Shown: positions 8,032 to 16,438, counted from the first letter of the stretch. The stretch: DNA of 30,343 nucleotides from DATKXO01 sp035528995 (GCA_035528995.1 DATKXO010000385.1:1-30343), one strand, 5' to 3'. Numbers and translations: made by a program. The notes: generated by a model from the sequence alone, not told the origin.

Positions 8032-10681
8032 CCCGACGGAAACGGCGGAGTGGCTCGAATCGATCCAGGCCGTCCTGGGCGACCAGGGGCCGGCCAGAGC
8101 CCAGTTTTTGCTGGGGCGGTTGATCGAGTGGGGCCGGCGCGAGGGCGTGGTGCTGCCCTTCACCGCCAACACGCCGTACGTCAACACCATCCCCGTGACC
8201 GAGCAACCGCCCTATCCCGGCGACCGGGCCATGGAGCGGCGCATCAAGAGCCTGGTCCGCTGGAACGCGATGGCTATGGTCGTTCGGGCCAATCGGCGTC
8301 AGGACGGCATCGGGGGTCACCTGTCCACGTATCAGTCGGTGGCCACGCTGTTCGAGGTGGGTTTCAACCACTTCTTCCGGGCCCACGGTGAGCAGGACGG
8401 CGGCGACCAGATCTACTTCCAGGGCCACGCCGCGCCGGGCATCTACAGCCGGGCCTACCTCGAGCGTCGCATCGGAAGCGAAAAGCTGCACAACTTCCGG
8501 CGCGAACTGGAGAAGAGCGGCGGGCTGTCCTCGTATCCACACCCCTGGCTGATGCCGGATTTCTGGGAGTTCCCCACGGTGTCCATGGGTCTGTCGGCCA
8601 TGTCCTCGATCTACCAGGCCCGGTTCAACCGCTACCTGCGCGACCGCGGGCTGAAGGACACCGACGATTCGCACGTCTGGGCCTTCCTGGGCGACGGCGA
8701 GATGGACGAGCCCGAATCGCTGGGGGCCATCACGCTGGCCTCGCGCGAGGGGCTGGACAATCTCATCTGGGTGATCAACTGCAACCTGCAACGGCTGGAC
8801 GGCCCGGTCCGCGGCAACGGGCAGATCGTTCAGGAGTTGGAGGCCGCGTTCCGTGGAGCCGGGTGGAACGTCGTCAAGGTGCTGTGGGGCTCGGAGTGGG
8901 ACCCGCTGTTCGAGGCCGACACCGATGGGCTTCTGACCCAGCGCATGGGCGAGACGGTGGACGGGCAATGGCAGAAATACACCGTCGAGTCCGGCGCCTA
9001 CGCCCGCGAGCACTTCTTCGGGGCCGATCCCCGGCTGGCCAAACTCGTCGAGCACCTGGCCGACAGTCAGATCTACCACCTGAAGCGCGGCGGGCACGAC
9101 CCGGCCAAGGTGCACGCCGCGTATCGGGCGGCGGTCGATCATCGGGGTTCGCCCACCGTCATCCTGGCCAAGACGGTCAAGGGCTACGGGCTGGGCGAGG
9201 CCGGCGAGGGTCGCAACATCAGCCACCAGCAGAAGAAGCTCAACGAGGAGGAGCTGCGTTATTTCCGCGACCGCTTCGACATCCCCGTGACCGACAAGCT
9301 CATCGAGGACGCCCCCTTCTGGCGTCCGGCGAAGGACAGCGAAGAGCACGAATACCTCATGGAGCGGCGCCGTGCGCTGGGCGGCTTCGTGCCGGCTCGC
9401 AAGGTTCGGGCCGCGCCGTTGCAGGCTCCGCCGCTGGACCTCTTCGACGAGTTCCTGGGCGGCAGCAAGGAGCGCGACGTGGCCACCACCATGGCCTTCG
9501 TGCGCATGCTGTCCCGGCTGATGGATCACGAGGAACTCGGCAGGCTGATCGTGCCCATCGTGCCCGACGAGGCCCGCACCTTCGGCATGGACGCCTTGTT
9601 TCGCAAGTACGGCATTTACGCCCACGGCGGCCAGCTCTACGAGCCGGTGGATTCACATCTGCTCCTGTACTACCGCGAAGCCAAGGACGGGCAGTTGCTC
9701 GAGGAGGGCATCACCGAGGCCGGCTCGATGGCGTCATTCACCGCGGCCGGCACCGCACACGTCACCCACGCCGTCAACGCCATACCGTTCTTCATCTTCT
9801 ACTCGATGTTTGGGTTCCAGCGGATCGGTGACAGCATCTGGGCACACGCCGACTCCCGCGGGCGCGGCTTCCTGGTCGGAGCCACGGCCGGACGGACCAC
9901 GCTGGCCGGCGAAGGTCTGCAACACCAGGACGGCCACAGCCACCTGCTGGCCAGCACCGTGCCGACGATCCAGCCTTATGACCCGGCCTTCGCCTATGAG
10001 ATCGCCGTCATCATCCAGGACGGCATCCGGCGGATGTACACCGAGGGTGAGGACATCTTCTATTACCTCACCGTCGAGAACGAGCCCTACCCGCAGCCGC
10101 CCATGCCGGAAGGTGTGAATGAAGGCATCCTCCGCGGCCTGTACAAGTTCAAGGCGGCGGACAAGCCCGGCGATCGCCCGCGCGTCCATCTGTTCGGCAG
10201 CGGGGCCCTGTTGCGATCCGCTCTCGAAGCACAGCAGATTCTGGCGGAGCAGTTCGACGTGGCCGCCGACGTGTGGAGCGCGACCAGCTACACGCTGCTG
10301 CGCCGCGAGGCCCTGGCCGTTGAACGCTGGAACATGCTGCATCCCGCCCCCGCCGGCGCCGGGCCGCGCAGCCCCTACGTGACCGAGCTGCTCGCGTCGG
10401 AGCCCTGGCCGGTGATCGCGGTGAGCGATTACCTCAAGGCCGTGCCCGATCAGATCGCCCGTTGGGTTCCCGGCGGCCTGTACCCGCTGGGCACCGACGG
10501 CTTCGGCCGAAGCGAGTCGCGCCGGGACCTGCGGCGGCACTTCGAGGTCGATGCCGCCCACATCACACTGGCCGCGCTGCATCAGCTTGCCCAACGCGGC
10601 CAGGTCGAAGCCGACCGGGTGGCCGACGCGATCGAACGCCTGGACATCGACGCCGACAAACCCAATCCTGCCACGGCCTGA
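8000..10681 (+). CDS. aceE: Pyruvate dehydrogenase E1 component, homodimeric type
   Basis: This thiamine-diphosphate enzyme decarboxylates pyruvate and passes the acetyl group to lipoyl groups of the E2 core, feeding acetyl-CoA to the cell. The 893 residues align closely, from memory, with Escherichia coli AceE (887 residues) over the whole length, including the N-terminal E2-binding region. Seen are FQGH, SSYPHP and the ThDP/Mg motif GDGEMDEPES (about 231-240) closed by INCNLQRLDGP. Also present are the active-site loop histidine in NISHQQKK, the cofactor-activating Glu in LLEEGITEAGS, and the C-terminal LGTDGFGRSESR. It is distinct from the two-subunit PdhA/PdhB type. The ATG at 8000 has no strong ribosome site and lies inside the DUF309 gene. 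Genes for E2 and E3 are not in the window. A long hairpin follows 19 bases after the stop. Confidence 0.97.
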   Translation: MDQIKLPKDSDPTETAEWLESIQAVLGDQGPARAQFLLGRLIEWGRREGVVLPFTANTPYVNTIPVTEQPPYPGDRAMERRIKSLVRWNAMAMVVRANRRQDGIGGHLSTYQSVATLFEVGFNHFFRAHGEQDGGDQIYFQGHAAPGIYSRAYLERRIGSEKLHNFRRELEKSGGLSSYPHPWLMPDFWEFPTVSMGLSAMSSIYQARFNRYLRDRGLKDTDDSHVWAFLGDGEMDEPESLGAITLASREGLDNLIWVINCNLQRLDGPVRGNGQIVQELEAAFRGAGWNVVKVLWGSEWDPLFEADTDGLLTQRMGETVDGQWQKYTVESGAYAREHFFGADPRLAKLVEHLADSQIYHLKRGGHDPAKVHAAYRAAVDHRGSPTVILAKTVKGYGLGEAGEGRNISHQQKKLNEEELRYFRDRFDIPVTDKLIEDAPFWRPAKDSEEHEYLMERRRALGGFVPARKVRAAPLQAPPLDLFDEFLGGSKERDVATTMAFVRMLSRLMDHEELGRLIVPIVPDEARTFGMDALFRKYGIYAHGGQLYEPVDSHLLLYYREAKDGQLLEEGITEAGSMASFTAAGTAHVTHAVNAIPFFIFYSMFGFQRIGDSIWAHADSRGRGFLVGATAGRTTLAGEGLQHQDGHSHLLASTVPTIQPYDPAFAYEIAVIIQDGIRRMYTEGEDIFYYLTVENEPYPQPPMPEGVNEGILRGLYKFKAADKPGDRPRVHLFGSGALLRSALEAQQILAEQFDVAADVWSATSYTLLRREALAVERWNMLHPAPAGAGPRSPYVTELLASEPWPVIAVSDYLKAVPDQIARWVPGGLYPLGTDGFGRSESRRDLRRHFEVDAAHITLAALHQLAQRGQVEADRVADAIERLDIDADKPNPATA

Positions 10682-10700
10682 CACAGCGAAACGCGCTGGG

Positions 10701-10730
10701 CCCCATCCCCGATGTACATCGTGGGTGGGG
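10701..10730. terminator. Long inverted repeat after aceE
   Basis: CCCCATCCCCGATG (10701-10714) pairs with CATCGTGGGTGGGG (10717-10730) with one U-G pair and one mismatch. The centre, CGATGTACATCG (10710-10721), is a perfect palindrome. It sits just after the aceE stop, so a terminator role is likely, but there is no T-run. A protein-binding palindrome for the downstream gene is the alternative. Confidence 0.45.
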
Positions 10731-10756
10731 AACGCACTGCATGGGCACACGTCACC

Positions 10757-10784
10757 TTGCGGCGCGCGTCGAAGCTGTTATGCT
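10757..10784 (+). promoter_or_regulatory. Candidate promoter of the ATP-grasp gene
   Basis: TTGCGG (10757-10762) and TATGCT (10779-10784) are 16 bases apart. The same TATGCT box appears before the next gene. It would give a leader of about 55 bases. Confidence 0.3.
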
Positions 10785-10845
10785 CGCCGCGTTTGCCGGG
10801 CCGCTCCGTCTTTTCACCTCGGCGGCCCGAACATGGGGACAGATC

Positions 10846-12474
10846 ATGGCTCGTGTCATCGTCACCTACGGCCGTGGATGGAATTCCCTGGCCACCGTCC
10901 GCAGCCTGGGGCGCCGGGGGATCGAGGTCTACTGCGGCGAGGAGGCCCCCTTCGCGCCGTGCTTCTTCTCCAAATATTGCCGGGGACATTTTCAGTATCC
11001 CTCACCCAGCCGCGAGCCGGACGCCTTCGTGGACTTCATGGCCGAGAAGGTCAAGGAACTGGCCCCCGACGGTGACGAGCCCTACGTCCTGATGCCGATT
11101 CACAAGGAGACCTTCGTCCTGGCCGAGCACCGCGAGCGCTTCGAGCCGCACATCAAGCTGCCGGTCACCACCATCGAGAACATCCGCCTGACCGACGACA
11201 AGGGCAGCCTGGCACGACTGGCCGAGCAGCACGGCATCCGCATCCCCCGCACCTGGCAGTTTCACGCCGTGGACGAGCTGTACCGGCGCGTGCCCGACCT
11301 GCCCATGCCGGTGTTCGTCAAGGTGCGCAAGGGCGCGGCCGGTGTGGGGCTCAAGAAGGTCAACACGCCCGAGGAGCTGGTGACGACCTTCCGCGAGTTC
11401 GTGGACGGCTTCGGCCTGCAGCCCGAGCAGTACCCGCTGGTCCAGGAGTTCGTGGCCGGCGAGGACTATTGCGTGACCACCCTGTTCAATCAGGGGACCT
11501 GCGTGGCCAGCATGACCTACCACAACATCCGGTCCTTTCCGCGGGGCACCGGCGCCGGGGCCCTGCGCGAGACCGTGCCCCACGCCGAGGCCGAGGAGGC
11601 TGCTGTCAAGCTCCTGTCACCGCTCAACTGGCACGGCATCGCTCAGGTGGACTTCCGCATCCCCAAGGGCGGCCCGCCCTACCTGATCGAGGTCAATCCG
11701 CGCTTCTTCGGCGGACTGGCCCAGTGCATCGCGGCCAACGTGGACTACCCCTACCTGCTCTATCAGATCGCCATCGGCGAGCCGATCGACCAGTCCGTCG
11801 CCGGCGCGGAGATCGACTACGAGAAGCGCACCGAAACGCCGATCGTCGGCCTGCTGGCCACACTGGAGGAGATCGCCAACGACGAGGCCAAGCTGGCCGA
11901 GCTGCGGGCCGTCGCCGACGAGTTCAAGCGGATTCCCGCGGCCGACGGGAAGCGGCGGCAGTTCCAGCGATTTCTGGATCAGCTCAAGGCCGTCGCCAGC
12001 CCCACCAATGTCCGCGACTACCTGCGGCAGATGTTCGAGAAACACACCGACACGATCAACGACGTCGTCCACGCCGACGACCCGCTGCCGGGCCTGGGCG
12101 TGCTCTACCCGCTGGCCCTGATGGTCAAGCACGGCACGCTGTCCACGGCCGTGCTGGTCTCGGAGCAGGAGCTGCCCGGCCGGCGCCCGCGGAAAGGCCT
12201 GCGCGACCGGCTGCGCCCCAACTGGGCCACGCTGATCCTGACGGGCGTGCTGTTCATCCTGTCGGTGGTGATCGACCGGTTCGAGCCCACGCGCCAGTGG
12301 CTGGGCTGGCTGCTGGGCTGGCCGCGTCACGCGGCCGAAGCTGTGGGCGGGCAGGACGGCTCCGGCACGTCCTTCGCCTTCTACCACATCCTCAACTTCG
12401 TGTACCTCTACATCCTGTCCGCCGTGATTCTATGGCTCCGGGGACGGCCGCGCGGGCGAGCAGTCAGTGCGTGA
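10846..12474 (+). CDS. ATP-grasp enzyme with C-terminal membrane anchor
   Basis: This 542-residue protein has a pre-ATP-grasp domain (1-110, beginning RVIVTYGRGWNSLATVRSL). An ATP-grasp domain follows, with FVKVRKGAAGVGLKK (157-171, nucleotide lysines), QEFVAGEDYCV (200-210) and the metal ligands Asp269 in QVDFR, Glu282 and Asn284 in LIEVNPRFFGG. It resembles the carbamoyl-phosphate-synthase-like predicted ATP-grasp family (COG3919-like), which joins a carboxylate to an amine or similar nucleophile through an acyl phosphate. The substrate is unknown. After an uncharacterised helical region come two hydrophobic segments (about 461-480 and 511-531) separated by a loop, which should tether the enzyme to the inner membrane with the catalytic part in the cytoplasm. 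Start ATG 10846 is chosen because the fold begins there; the frame is open further upstream. Confidence 0.85.
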   Translation: MARVIVTYGRGWNSLATVRSLGRRGIEVYCGEEAPFAPCFFSKYCRGHFQYPSPSREPDAFVDFMAEKVKELAPDGDEPYVLMPIHKETFVLAEHRERFEPHIKLPVTTIENIRLTDDKGSLARLAEQHGIRIPRTWQFHAVDELYRRVPDLPMPVFVKVRKGAAGVGLKKVNTPEELVTTFREFVDGFGLQPEQYPLVQEFVAGEDYCVTTLFNQGTCVASMTYHNIRSFPRGTGAGALRETVPHAEAEEAAVKLLSPLNWHGIAQVDFRIPKGGPPYLIEVNPRFFGGLAQCIAANVDYPYLLYQIAIGEPIDQSVAGAEIDYEKRTETPIVGLLATLEEIANDEAKLAELRAVADEFKRIPAADGKRRQFQRFLDQLKAVASPTNVRDYLRQMFEKHTDTINDVVHADDPLPGLGVLYPLALMVKHGTLSTAVLVSEQELPGRRPRKGLRDRLRPNWATLILTGVLFILSVVIDRFEPTRQWLGWLLGWPRHAAEAVGGQDGSGTSFAFYHILNFVYLYILSAVILWLRGRPRGRAVSA

Positions 12475-12520
12475 AGCAGGCGGGCCATGCGCATTCCTTT
12501 GTCGCCTGGCTTGTCCCTGC

Positions 12521-12549
12521 TGTACAAGCGAGATGACTGGCGGTATGCT
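12521..12549 (+). promoter_or_regulatory. Candidate promoter of the TerB-like gene
   Basis: TGTACA (12521-12526, four of six) and TATGCT (12544-12549, four of six) are separated by exactly 17 bases. Initiation would fall near 12556, about 30 bases before the ATG at 12586. Confidence 0.4.
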
Positions 12550-12585
12550 TCCTTTGCCTCGGAGGCGCATCGTGGAGGACACCGT

Positions 12586-13833
12586 ATGAACGAATTAGAG
12601 AAGATATGCTACCTGCAGAATGTGATACGGGTGGGCCATGCTGATGAGGTGGTCGCGCCTGAGGAGAATGCGCATCTTGAGAGCGTTCGTGCCGCGATTC
12701 GCGCAACCAAGAGCCAACTTCGTAAAGCGAGAGAGAGCGTGGGAGAATCCGCGATCGACCTAGCCCCTCTCGGGCGGTTCTCTTTTCGGCTTCAGAACCT
12801 TGAAGACATGATAGAAATGGCGTTGGCCGATGGCACCCTCGACGAAGAGGAGAAGCGGCTGCTGATCGACGCCGCGAAACGGGTCGGAGTGACTCAGGAC
12901 CAAGTGAACCTCATTCTGACGGAGGCTAAATCACGCCGGGAACGTGAGCCAGGCCGATGCCCCAACTGTGGAATCGACGTTGCCGCGAAGGCCAAGTTTT
13001 GCCCGGGGTGTGGAGCACACCTAACCGGAAAGGCGCAAGAGAGGCCAACATCCCTCGCAATCAAAGTTCCGGATTATGGCATCACGATTACGTTTGCTGA
13101 ATCAACAGGAACGGCATTCCCAGATGCACTTGCCCTTGCAAAGCGAATGGAGACCTTTCAGGAAGCGCTGAGAAGCGGGAAGCGTTGGTACGGCGTCACC
13201 GCTGCCCCCGCTAACATCGATTCGCTGCTCGAAATCGCTGAGAAACTCCGCGGTCTCCGCAACCGCGAGGTGTTCGTCGCCGGAAAGAAGGAGGAATGGG
13301 ACTCTGTTTTTGGATTCGTGCCGTGTTGCGCGGAACGGGCAAAGTCGTATCGCCCGATCGCCTACTGCTTTGGGGTCGATGAAGGACGATTCAACATCTG
13401 GGGCTGCAAGCTTGCAACGCCCCCATGGGGTAGTCCCGGCGACTGGTGTGCGTTCGGGAAGTTCTTAGATGTGAAGACCTTCGAGTTTGACCATGAGCGA
13501 ATCAAGCACGAGCTGAAACAGCGACTAGAGCGCGCACGATACTGTCCGTATCTACGCAGGCGGTTCGTATCGGCTGTCCTGGAACACCTTCCGAAACGCG
13601 CCAAGGTCACGGATCGTGGGGATTGGGGTTATCGCGAGACGTATGACGACACGGACCCACGTGCCGTTGTGGTACAAGTGGTACGTGACTTCGGCGAGTT
13701 CAAGGAGAAACAGACGATTCGCGCAATCGGGGTTGAGCCATCTAGCCCATCCATTGCGCTAGACATAGTCGGGAAAGCAGCGCGGGCCTCGGGCGAAGAC
13801 GAGATCGACTGCAATACTTTCGTGAATCCATAA
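12586..13833 (+). CDS. TerB-like helical domain plus zinc-ribbon protein, unknown function
   Basis: This is a 415-residue protein that I cannot name. Residues 1-118 are helical and carry two acidic loops of TerB/DjlA type: HADEVVAPEE (18-27) and ADGTLDEEEKRLL (81-93). In that family such loops bind metal and occur in stress and tellurite-resistance proteins. A four-cysteine zinc ribbon follows (Cys125, Cys128, Cys139, Cys142; CPNCG and CPGCG). Residues 155-415 form a mixed region with clustered aromatics and cysteines (FVPCCAE, FNIWGCKL, GDWCAF) and no motif that I recognise. Start ATG 12586 has GGAGG 7 bases upstream; the longer frame from 12487 lacks this. Base use differs from neighbours: 60-base samples at 12601 and 13021 hold 33 and 32 G/C against 40 at 11641, and codons TTA, CTA and ATA occur. 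Recent transfer is likely. Confidence 0.7.
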   Translation: MNELEKICYLQNVIRVGHADEVVAPEENAHLESVRAAIRATKSQLRKARESVGESAIDLAPLGRFSFRLQNLEDMIEMALADGTLDEEEKRLLIDAAKRVGVTQDQVNLILTEAKSRREREPGRCPNCGIDVAAKAKFCPGCGAHLTGKAQERPTSLAIKVPDYGITITFAESTGTAFPDALALAKRMETFQEALRSGKRWYGVTAAPANIDSLLEIAEKLRGLRNREVFVAGKKEEWDSVFGFVPCCAERAKSYRPIAYCFGVDEGRFNIWGCKLATPPWGSPGDWCAFGKFLDVKTFEFDHERIKHELKQRLERARYCPYLRRRFVSAVLEHLPKRAKVTDRGDWGYRETYDDTDPRAVVVQVVRDFGEFKEKQTIRAIGVEPSSPSIALDIVGKAARASGEDEIDCNTFVNP

Positions 13834-13865
13834 ACCTCGTTTTGCTGCAGAGCAAAGTAAGGCCC

Positions 13866-13884
13866 GGCAGGTTGTTGACCTGCC
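13866..13884. repeat. Extragenic hairpin, copy 1
   Basis: GGCAGGT and ACCTGCC form a perfect 7-base stem around TGTTG. It has the same arms as the copy at 13916-13934, 50 bases away. Both lie in the 101-base gap between convergent genes, so they can act as a two-way terminator or be members of a REP-like family. Confidence 0.65.
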
Positions 13885-13915
13885 TCTACCATCTCCACCC
13901 CAGGCAAACTGCTCA

Positions 13916-13934
13916 GGCAGGTCATCGACCTGCC
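13916..13934. repeat. Extragenic hairpin, copy 2
   Basis: GGCAGGT and ACCTGCC again form a perfect 7-base stem, with loop CATCG. The repeat ends exactly at the base next to the stop codon of the minus-strand amidotransferase gene (TAG at 13937-13935). Confidence 0.65.
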
Positions 13935-14783
13935 CTACTCAGGGTTCGCCCGTGAAGACGTGCGACGCGGCTTGTTTGCCGTGCGGTAGGCGTCGGCCTG
14001 GCCGACAAGCGCTCGCAATAGTGCCAGCGCCGCCTTATCGGTCAGCGACGCGATCTCGGGATGCCATTGGATGCCGATGACGAAGGTGCGGTCGGGGCGC
14101 TCGATCCCTTCGATCACGCCGTCGTCGGCCGTGGCGCACACGCGTAGGCCCTGGCCCACGCGCCCCACCGCCTGGCCGTGAAAGCTGTTGACTTGACGCA
14201 CGCCCGCGCCGATCGCGTCGGCCAGGTGCGTGTCGGGCGCGACGCTCACTTCGTGGGCCGTGAAGCTGTCCATGTCGATGCCGTGATGCTCGGACAGCGC
14301 CTCGTCGGCCCGCAGATTGCGGACCGAGCCGCCGTGGGCCACGTTCAGAATCTGAATCCCGCGGCAGATGCCCAGGATGGGCATGTCGCGATCGAGGGCG
14401 GCCTCGATCAGTCGGATTTCGAATCGGTCGCGACGGAGGTCGGTGCCGGTGATTCCCGACGGCTGGGACGGATCGCCGCCGTACGAGGCCGGGTCCACGT
14501 CGTCGCCACCGGTCAGCAACAGGGCATCGACCTTATCCAGTATGGCGCCGATTCGCGTCTGGTCGTCGGTCGGCGTGATCAGGACCGTCCGCCCGCCGGC
14601 CCGGGCCAGGGCGTCCTCGTACAGCGGCCGCTGCACCACGAAGCTCGAAGCCATCGACAGGCCGATCCGCGGACCGCCCGCAGGCGGCCTGGGTCGCCCG
14701 AGCAGATAACCCGACACCAGCAGCACCGGCCCGCCGACCAGAACGGCCAGCAGGATCAGGAGGACTCGACGGCGTCTGGACAT
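13935..14783 (-). CDS. Membrane-anchored class-I glutamine amidotransferase-like hydrolase (peptidase C26, PuuD-like)
   Basis: This 282-residue protein has one N-terminal membrane segment (about 7-28, after a basic MSRRRR), so the enzyme part is probably outside the cytoplasmic membrane. The domain fits the gamma-glutamyl-GABA hydrolase family: LTGGDDVDPASYG (90-102), nucleophile Cys140 in GICRGIQ, NSFHGQAVG (199-207), and the His241/Glu243 pair in IQWHPE. The triad is complete, so hydrolysis of a gamma-glutamyl bond is expected. Family members include PuuD of putrescine breakdown, but no putrescine genes are here and cytoplasmic PuuD has no anchor, so the substrate is open. Start ATG 14783 is preferred over 14852 because the basic-hydrophobic anchor begins there. 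It is last in a minus-strand run of four genes, with 112 bases and a hairpin before it. Confidence 0.87.
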   Translation of the reverse strand: MSRRRRVLLILLAVLVGGPVLLVSGYLLGRPRPPAGGPRIGLSMASSFVVQRPLYEDALARAGGRTVLITPTDDQTRIGAILDKVDALLLTGGDDVDPASYGGDPSQPSGITGTDLRRDRFEIRLIEAALDRDMPILGICRGIQILNVAHGGSVRNLRADEALSEHHGIDMDSFTAHEVSVAPDTHLADAIGAGVRQVNSFHGQAVGRVGQGLRVCATADDGVIEGIERPDRTFVIGIQWHPEIASLTDKAALALLRALVGQADAYRTANKPRRTSSRANPE

Positions 14784-14851
14784 GGCCACCAGTATGCGCG
14801 CTCCACCGCCGCCGCCAAGCCACGAATCGCACGACGTGCAGCACGCTTTCA

Positions 14852-14866
14852 CGCGGCGAAGCCGCG
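14852..14866 (-). terminator. Hairpin between lipoprotein and amidotransferase genes
   Basis: CGCGGC and GCCGCG make a perfect 6-base stem around a 3-base loop, 29 bases after the lipoprotein stop on the minus strand. No T-run follows, so it is a weak terminator or an RNA-stability hairpin. Confidence 0.35.
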
Positions 14867-14895
14867 GGTAAGCATGCTCGGCTGCCGCGGGCGCG

Positions 14896-15831
14896 CTACT
14901 CGGCCAGCAGGTCGGTATCCAGATCGATCTCGTTGGTGTAGGTCATGCCCCGGTCGTGCGGGGCGACGAAGGCGGGATGGTCCGGCTTGCGCTCGGGCAT
15001 CGGCTTCCAGCGGTTGATTCGGAAGTTGAGCGTGCCGTCGGCCTGCGGCCACTCGACGCGGACGCGGTGCGGCAGCAGCGGCCCGTCGCCGCCCATGGCC
15101 TTGTACTCGTCGAGCTGCGAGCGCATCACCACGCGGCCCATGGCGTCGCGAAACAGGATGCGCCGGATCATCCGCGGCTCGTAGCGCTCCAGCCAGTATT
15201 CCTTCTCGATCCACCCCTGGTCGTCGTCCGCGTAGGCCAGCCAGACAAGCTGCTGGTACTCGTCCACGATCCGTTGCACCGGACCGTCCGGCCCGACGGT
15301 GTCTTGGGGCAAACCGTTGAGGCCCAGGGCCTCGATCAACTGATCGGGCCGCAGCGGTATCGACGAGACGGGCTGGTCCTCAAGCGCGGCGTGCGTGCCG
15401 AAGCGGTAGGTGTCGTCATCCTGCCTCACGTGGAGCCAGTACTTCTGGTCGTTCGAGCCCAGCATCATCTCCTCGGTCAGCAGGCCGGACTTGGCGCTGA
15501 GATACAGGTGCCGCGGGGCGATCACCTGCAGGCTGGTGTGCGGCAGGTCGAACGGATAGCGCCGCCCCCGGTTGGTGTAGAAGTACCCGCTGGCCCACCC
15601 CTCCGCCTTGAGACAGGTCTTGATGCGCGAAGTGTTGGCGTTCACCCGCCCGATGGCCCGGTCCATGGGAATGGGGTCCAGCGGCACGCGTGGCCTCGGT
15701 GGGCAACCCGTCACGCCGACCAGCAGCAGGATGCCCAGGCACAGCCCCGGACCGGTCCGAAAACCGGCGAACCCGCCGGCTGCCACCCGGGCGGCCACTC
15801 CACTGGAGGTTTCCGGACCGTTTCTAGGCAT
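14896..15831 (-). CDS. Predicted lipoprotein, LolA/DUF4292-like, function uncertain
   Basis: The 311-residue product has a hydrophobic signal (about 28-41) ending in the lipobox VTGC with Cys43, so it should be a lipoprotein beyond the cytoplasmic membrane. The body reads as a run of beta strands (SGYFYTNRGRRYPFDLPHTS, HLYLSAKSGLL, YWLHVRQDDDTYRFG, VVMRSQLDEYKAMGG), as in LolA/LolB-like half-barrels that bind lipid. This resemblance is by pattern, not alignment. The start at 15831 lies within the end of the upstream gene (8-base overlap, ATGCCTAG), so translation is probably coupled; no good Shine-Dalgarno is seen. The longer frame from 15927 would put about 30 Arg/Pro-rich residues before the signal, which is unlikely. 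Confidence 0.7.
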   Translation of the reverse strand: MPRNGPETSSGVAARVAAGGFAGFRTGPGLCLGILLLVGVTGCPPRPRVPLDPIPMDRAIGRVNANTSRIKTCLKAEGWASGYFYTNRGRRYPFDLPHTSLQVIAPRHLYLSAKSGLLTEEMMLGSNDQKYWLHVRQDDDTYRFGTHAALEDQPVSSIPLRPDQLIEALGLNGLPQDTVGPDGPVQRIVDEYQQLVWLAYADDDQGWIEKEYWLERYEPRMIRRILFRDAMGRVVMRSQLDEYKAMGGDGPLLPHRVRVEWPQADGTLNFRINRWKPMPERKPDHPAFVAPHDRGMTYTNEIDLDTDLLAE

Positions 15832-16438
15832 CGGGCGCTCGTTCTGGTGATGGGTACGGATCGTCGGCCTCGGCGGCCTGGGGACCGGCTTGCGGCGGCG
15901 TTTCGGATGGTTCCGTGCCGAGGTCATCGTCCAGGTCCAGGCCCTCCAGCGCGTCGCCGTGGAGGATGGCTCCCAGTTGCCGCGACACGCCCTCGATCTG
16001 GTCGTCGGTCAGATGCGGATTGAGCACGCGATGAACGGACTGCTCCTTGGCCAGGCGCATCTGCCAGTGCTCGGCCTCCCCGTCGCGGATCGTCTCCTCG
16101 TAGCGCAGCAGCCGCTTGCGCATGAGGATCAGGGCCAGCACGAACCGGAACTGAAGCCGCAAGGGCTCGGTCTGCTCCGCCAGTCGGCAGAACAGGTTGA
16201 TCAGCATTTCGTCGTCGACCAGCAGCCGTTTCCTGGTCGGCTCGCGAACCGGAACCCGCGTCTTGAAATGACAGAAGGCCCCTTCCGGCGGTCCGCTCCA
16301 GGCGTCCAGGCAGCAGTCCGCCCGCCGGAACGTCTCACCGTCCTCGAAGAGCACGGCGAAGTATTCTTCCCCTTCGCGCAGCTCGCGCCCCGTGACGCTG
16401 CAAACGCCGGTTGGCCTGGCTAGTTCCCACTGTTCCAT
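15824..16438 (-). CDS. Conserved-looking hypothetical protein
   Basis: I do not recognise a named family in this 204-residue protein. Its N-terminal third has four cysteines (13, 42, 43 and 56) and a histidine (57) in a pattern (VCSVTGREL, RRADCCLDAW, FCHFKT) that may bind zinc. Residues 72-140 are predicted helical and rich in Leu and Arg (LVDDEMLINLFCRL, RFVLALILMRKRLL). The last 45 residues are acidic, Pro-rich and probably disordered. No signal peptide is seen, so it should be cytoplasmic. It lies 47 bases after the STAS gene and overlaps the lipoprotein gene by 8 bases, so the three are likely one transcript. Confidence 0.65.
   Translation of the reverse strand: MEQWELARPTGVCSVTGRELREGEEYFAVLFEDGETFRRADCCLDAWSGPPEGAFCHFKTRVPVREPTRKRLLVDDEMLINLFCRLAEQTEPLRLQFRFVLALILMRKRLLRYEETIRDGEAEHWQMRLAKEQSVHRVLNPHLTDDQIEGVSRQLGAILHGDALEGLDLDDDLGTEPSETPPQAGPQAAEADDPYPSPERAPDA

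Noticed and set aside
7979..9625. 548-codon minus-strand frame opposite aceE
   Set aside because: It lies entirely antisense to a well-conserved AceE, is rich in Arg, Val, Leu and Gly as expected from GC-rich complement codons, and shows no motif or ribosome site.
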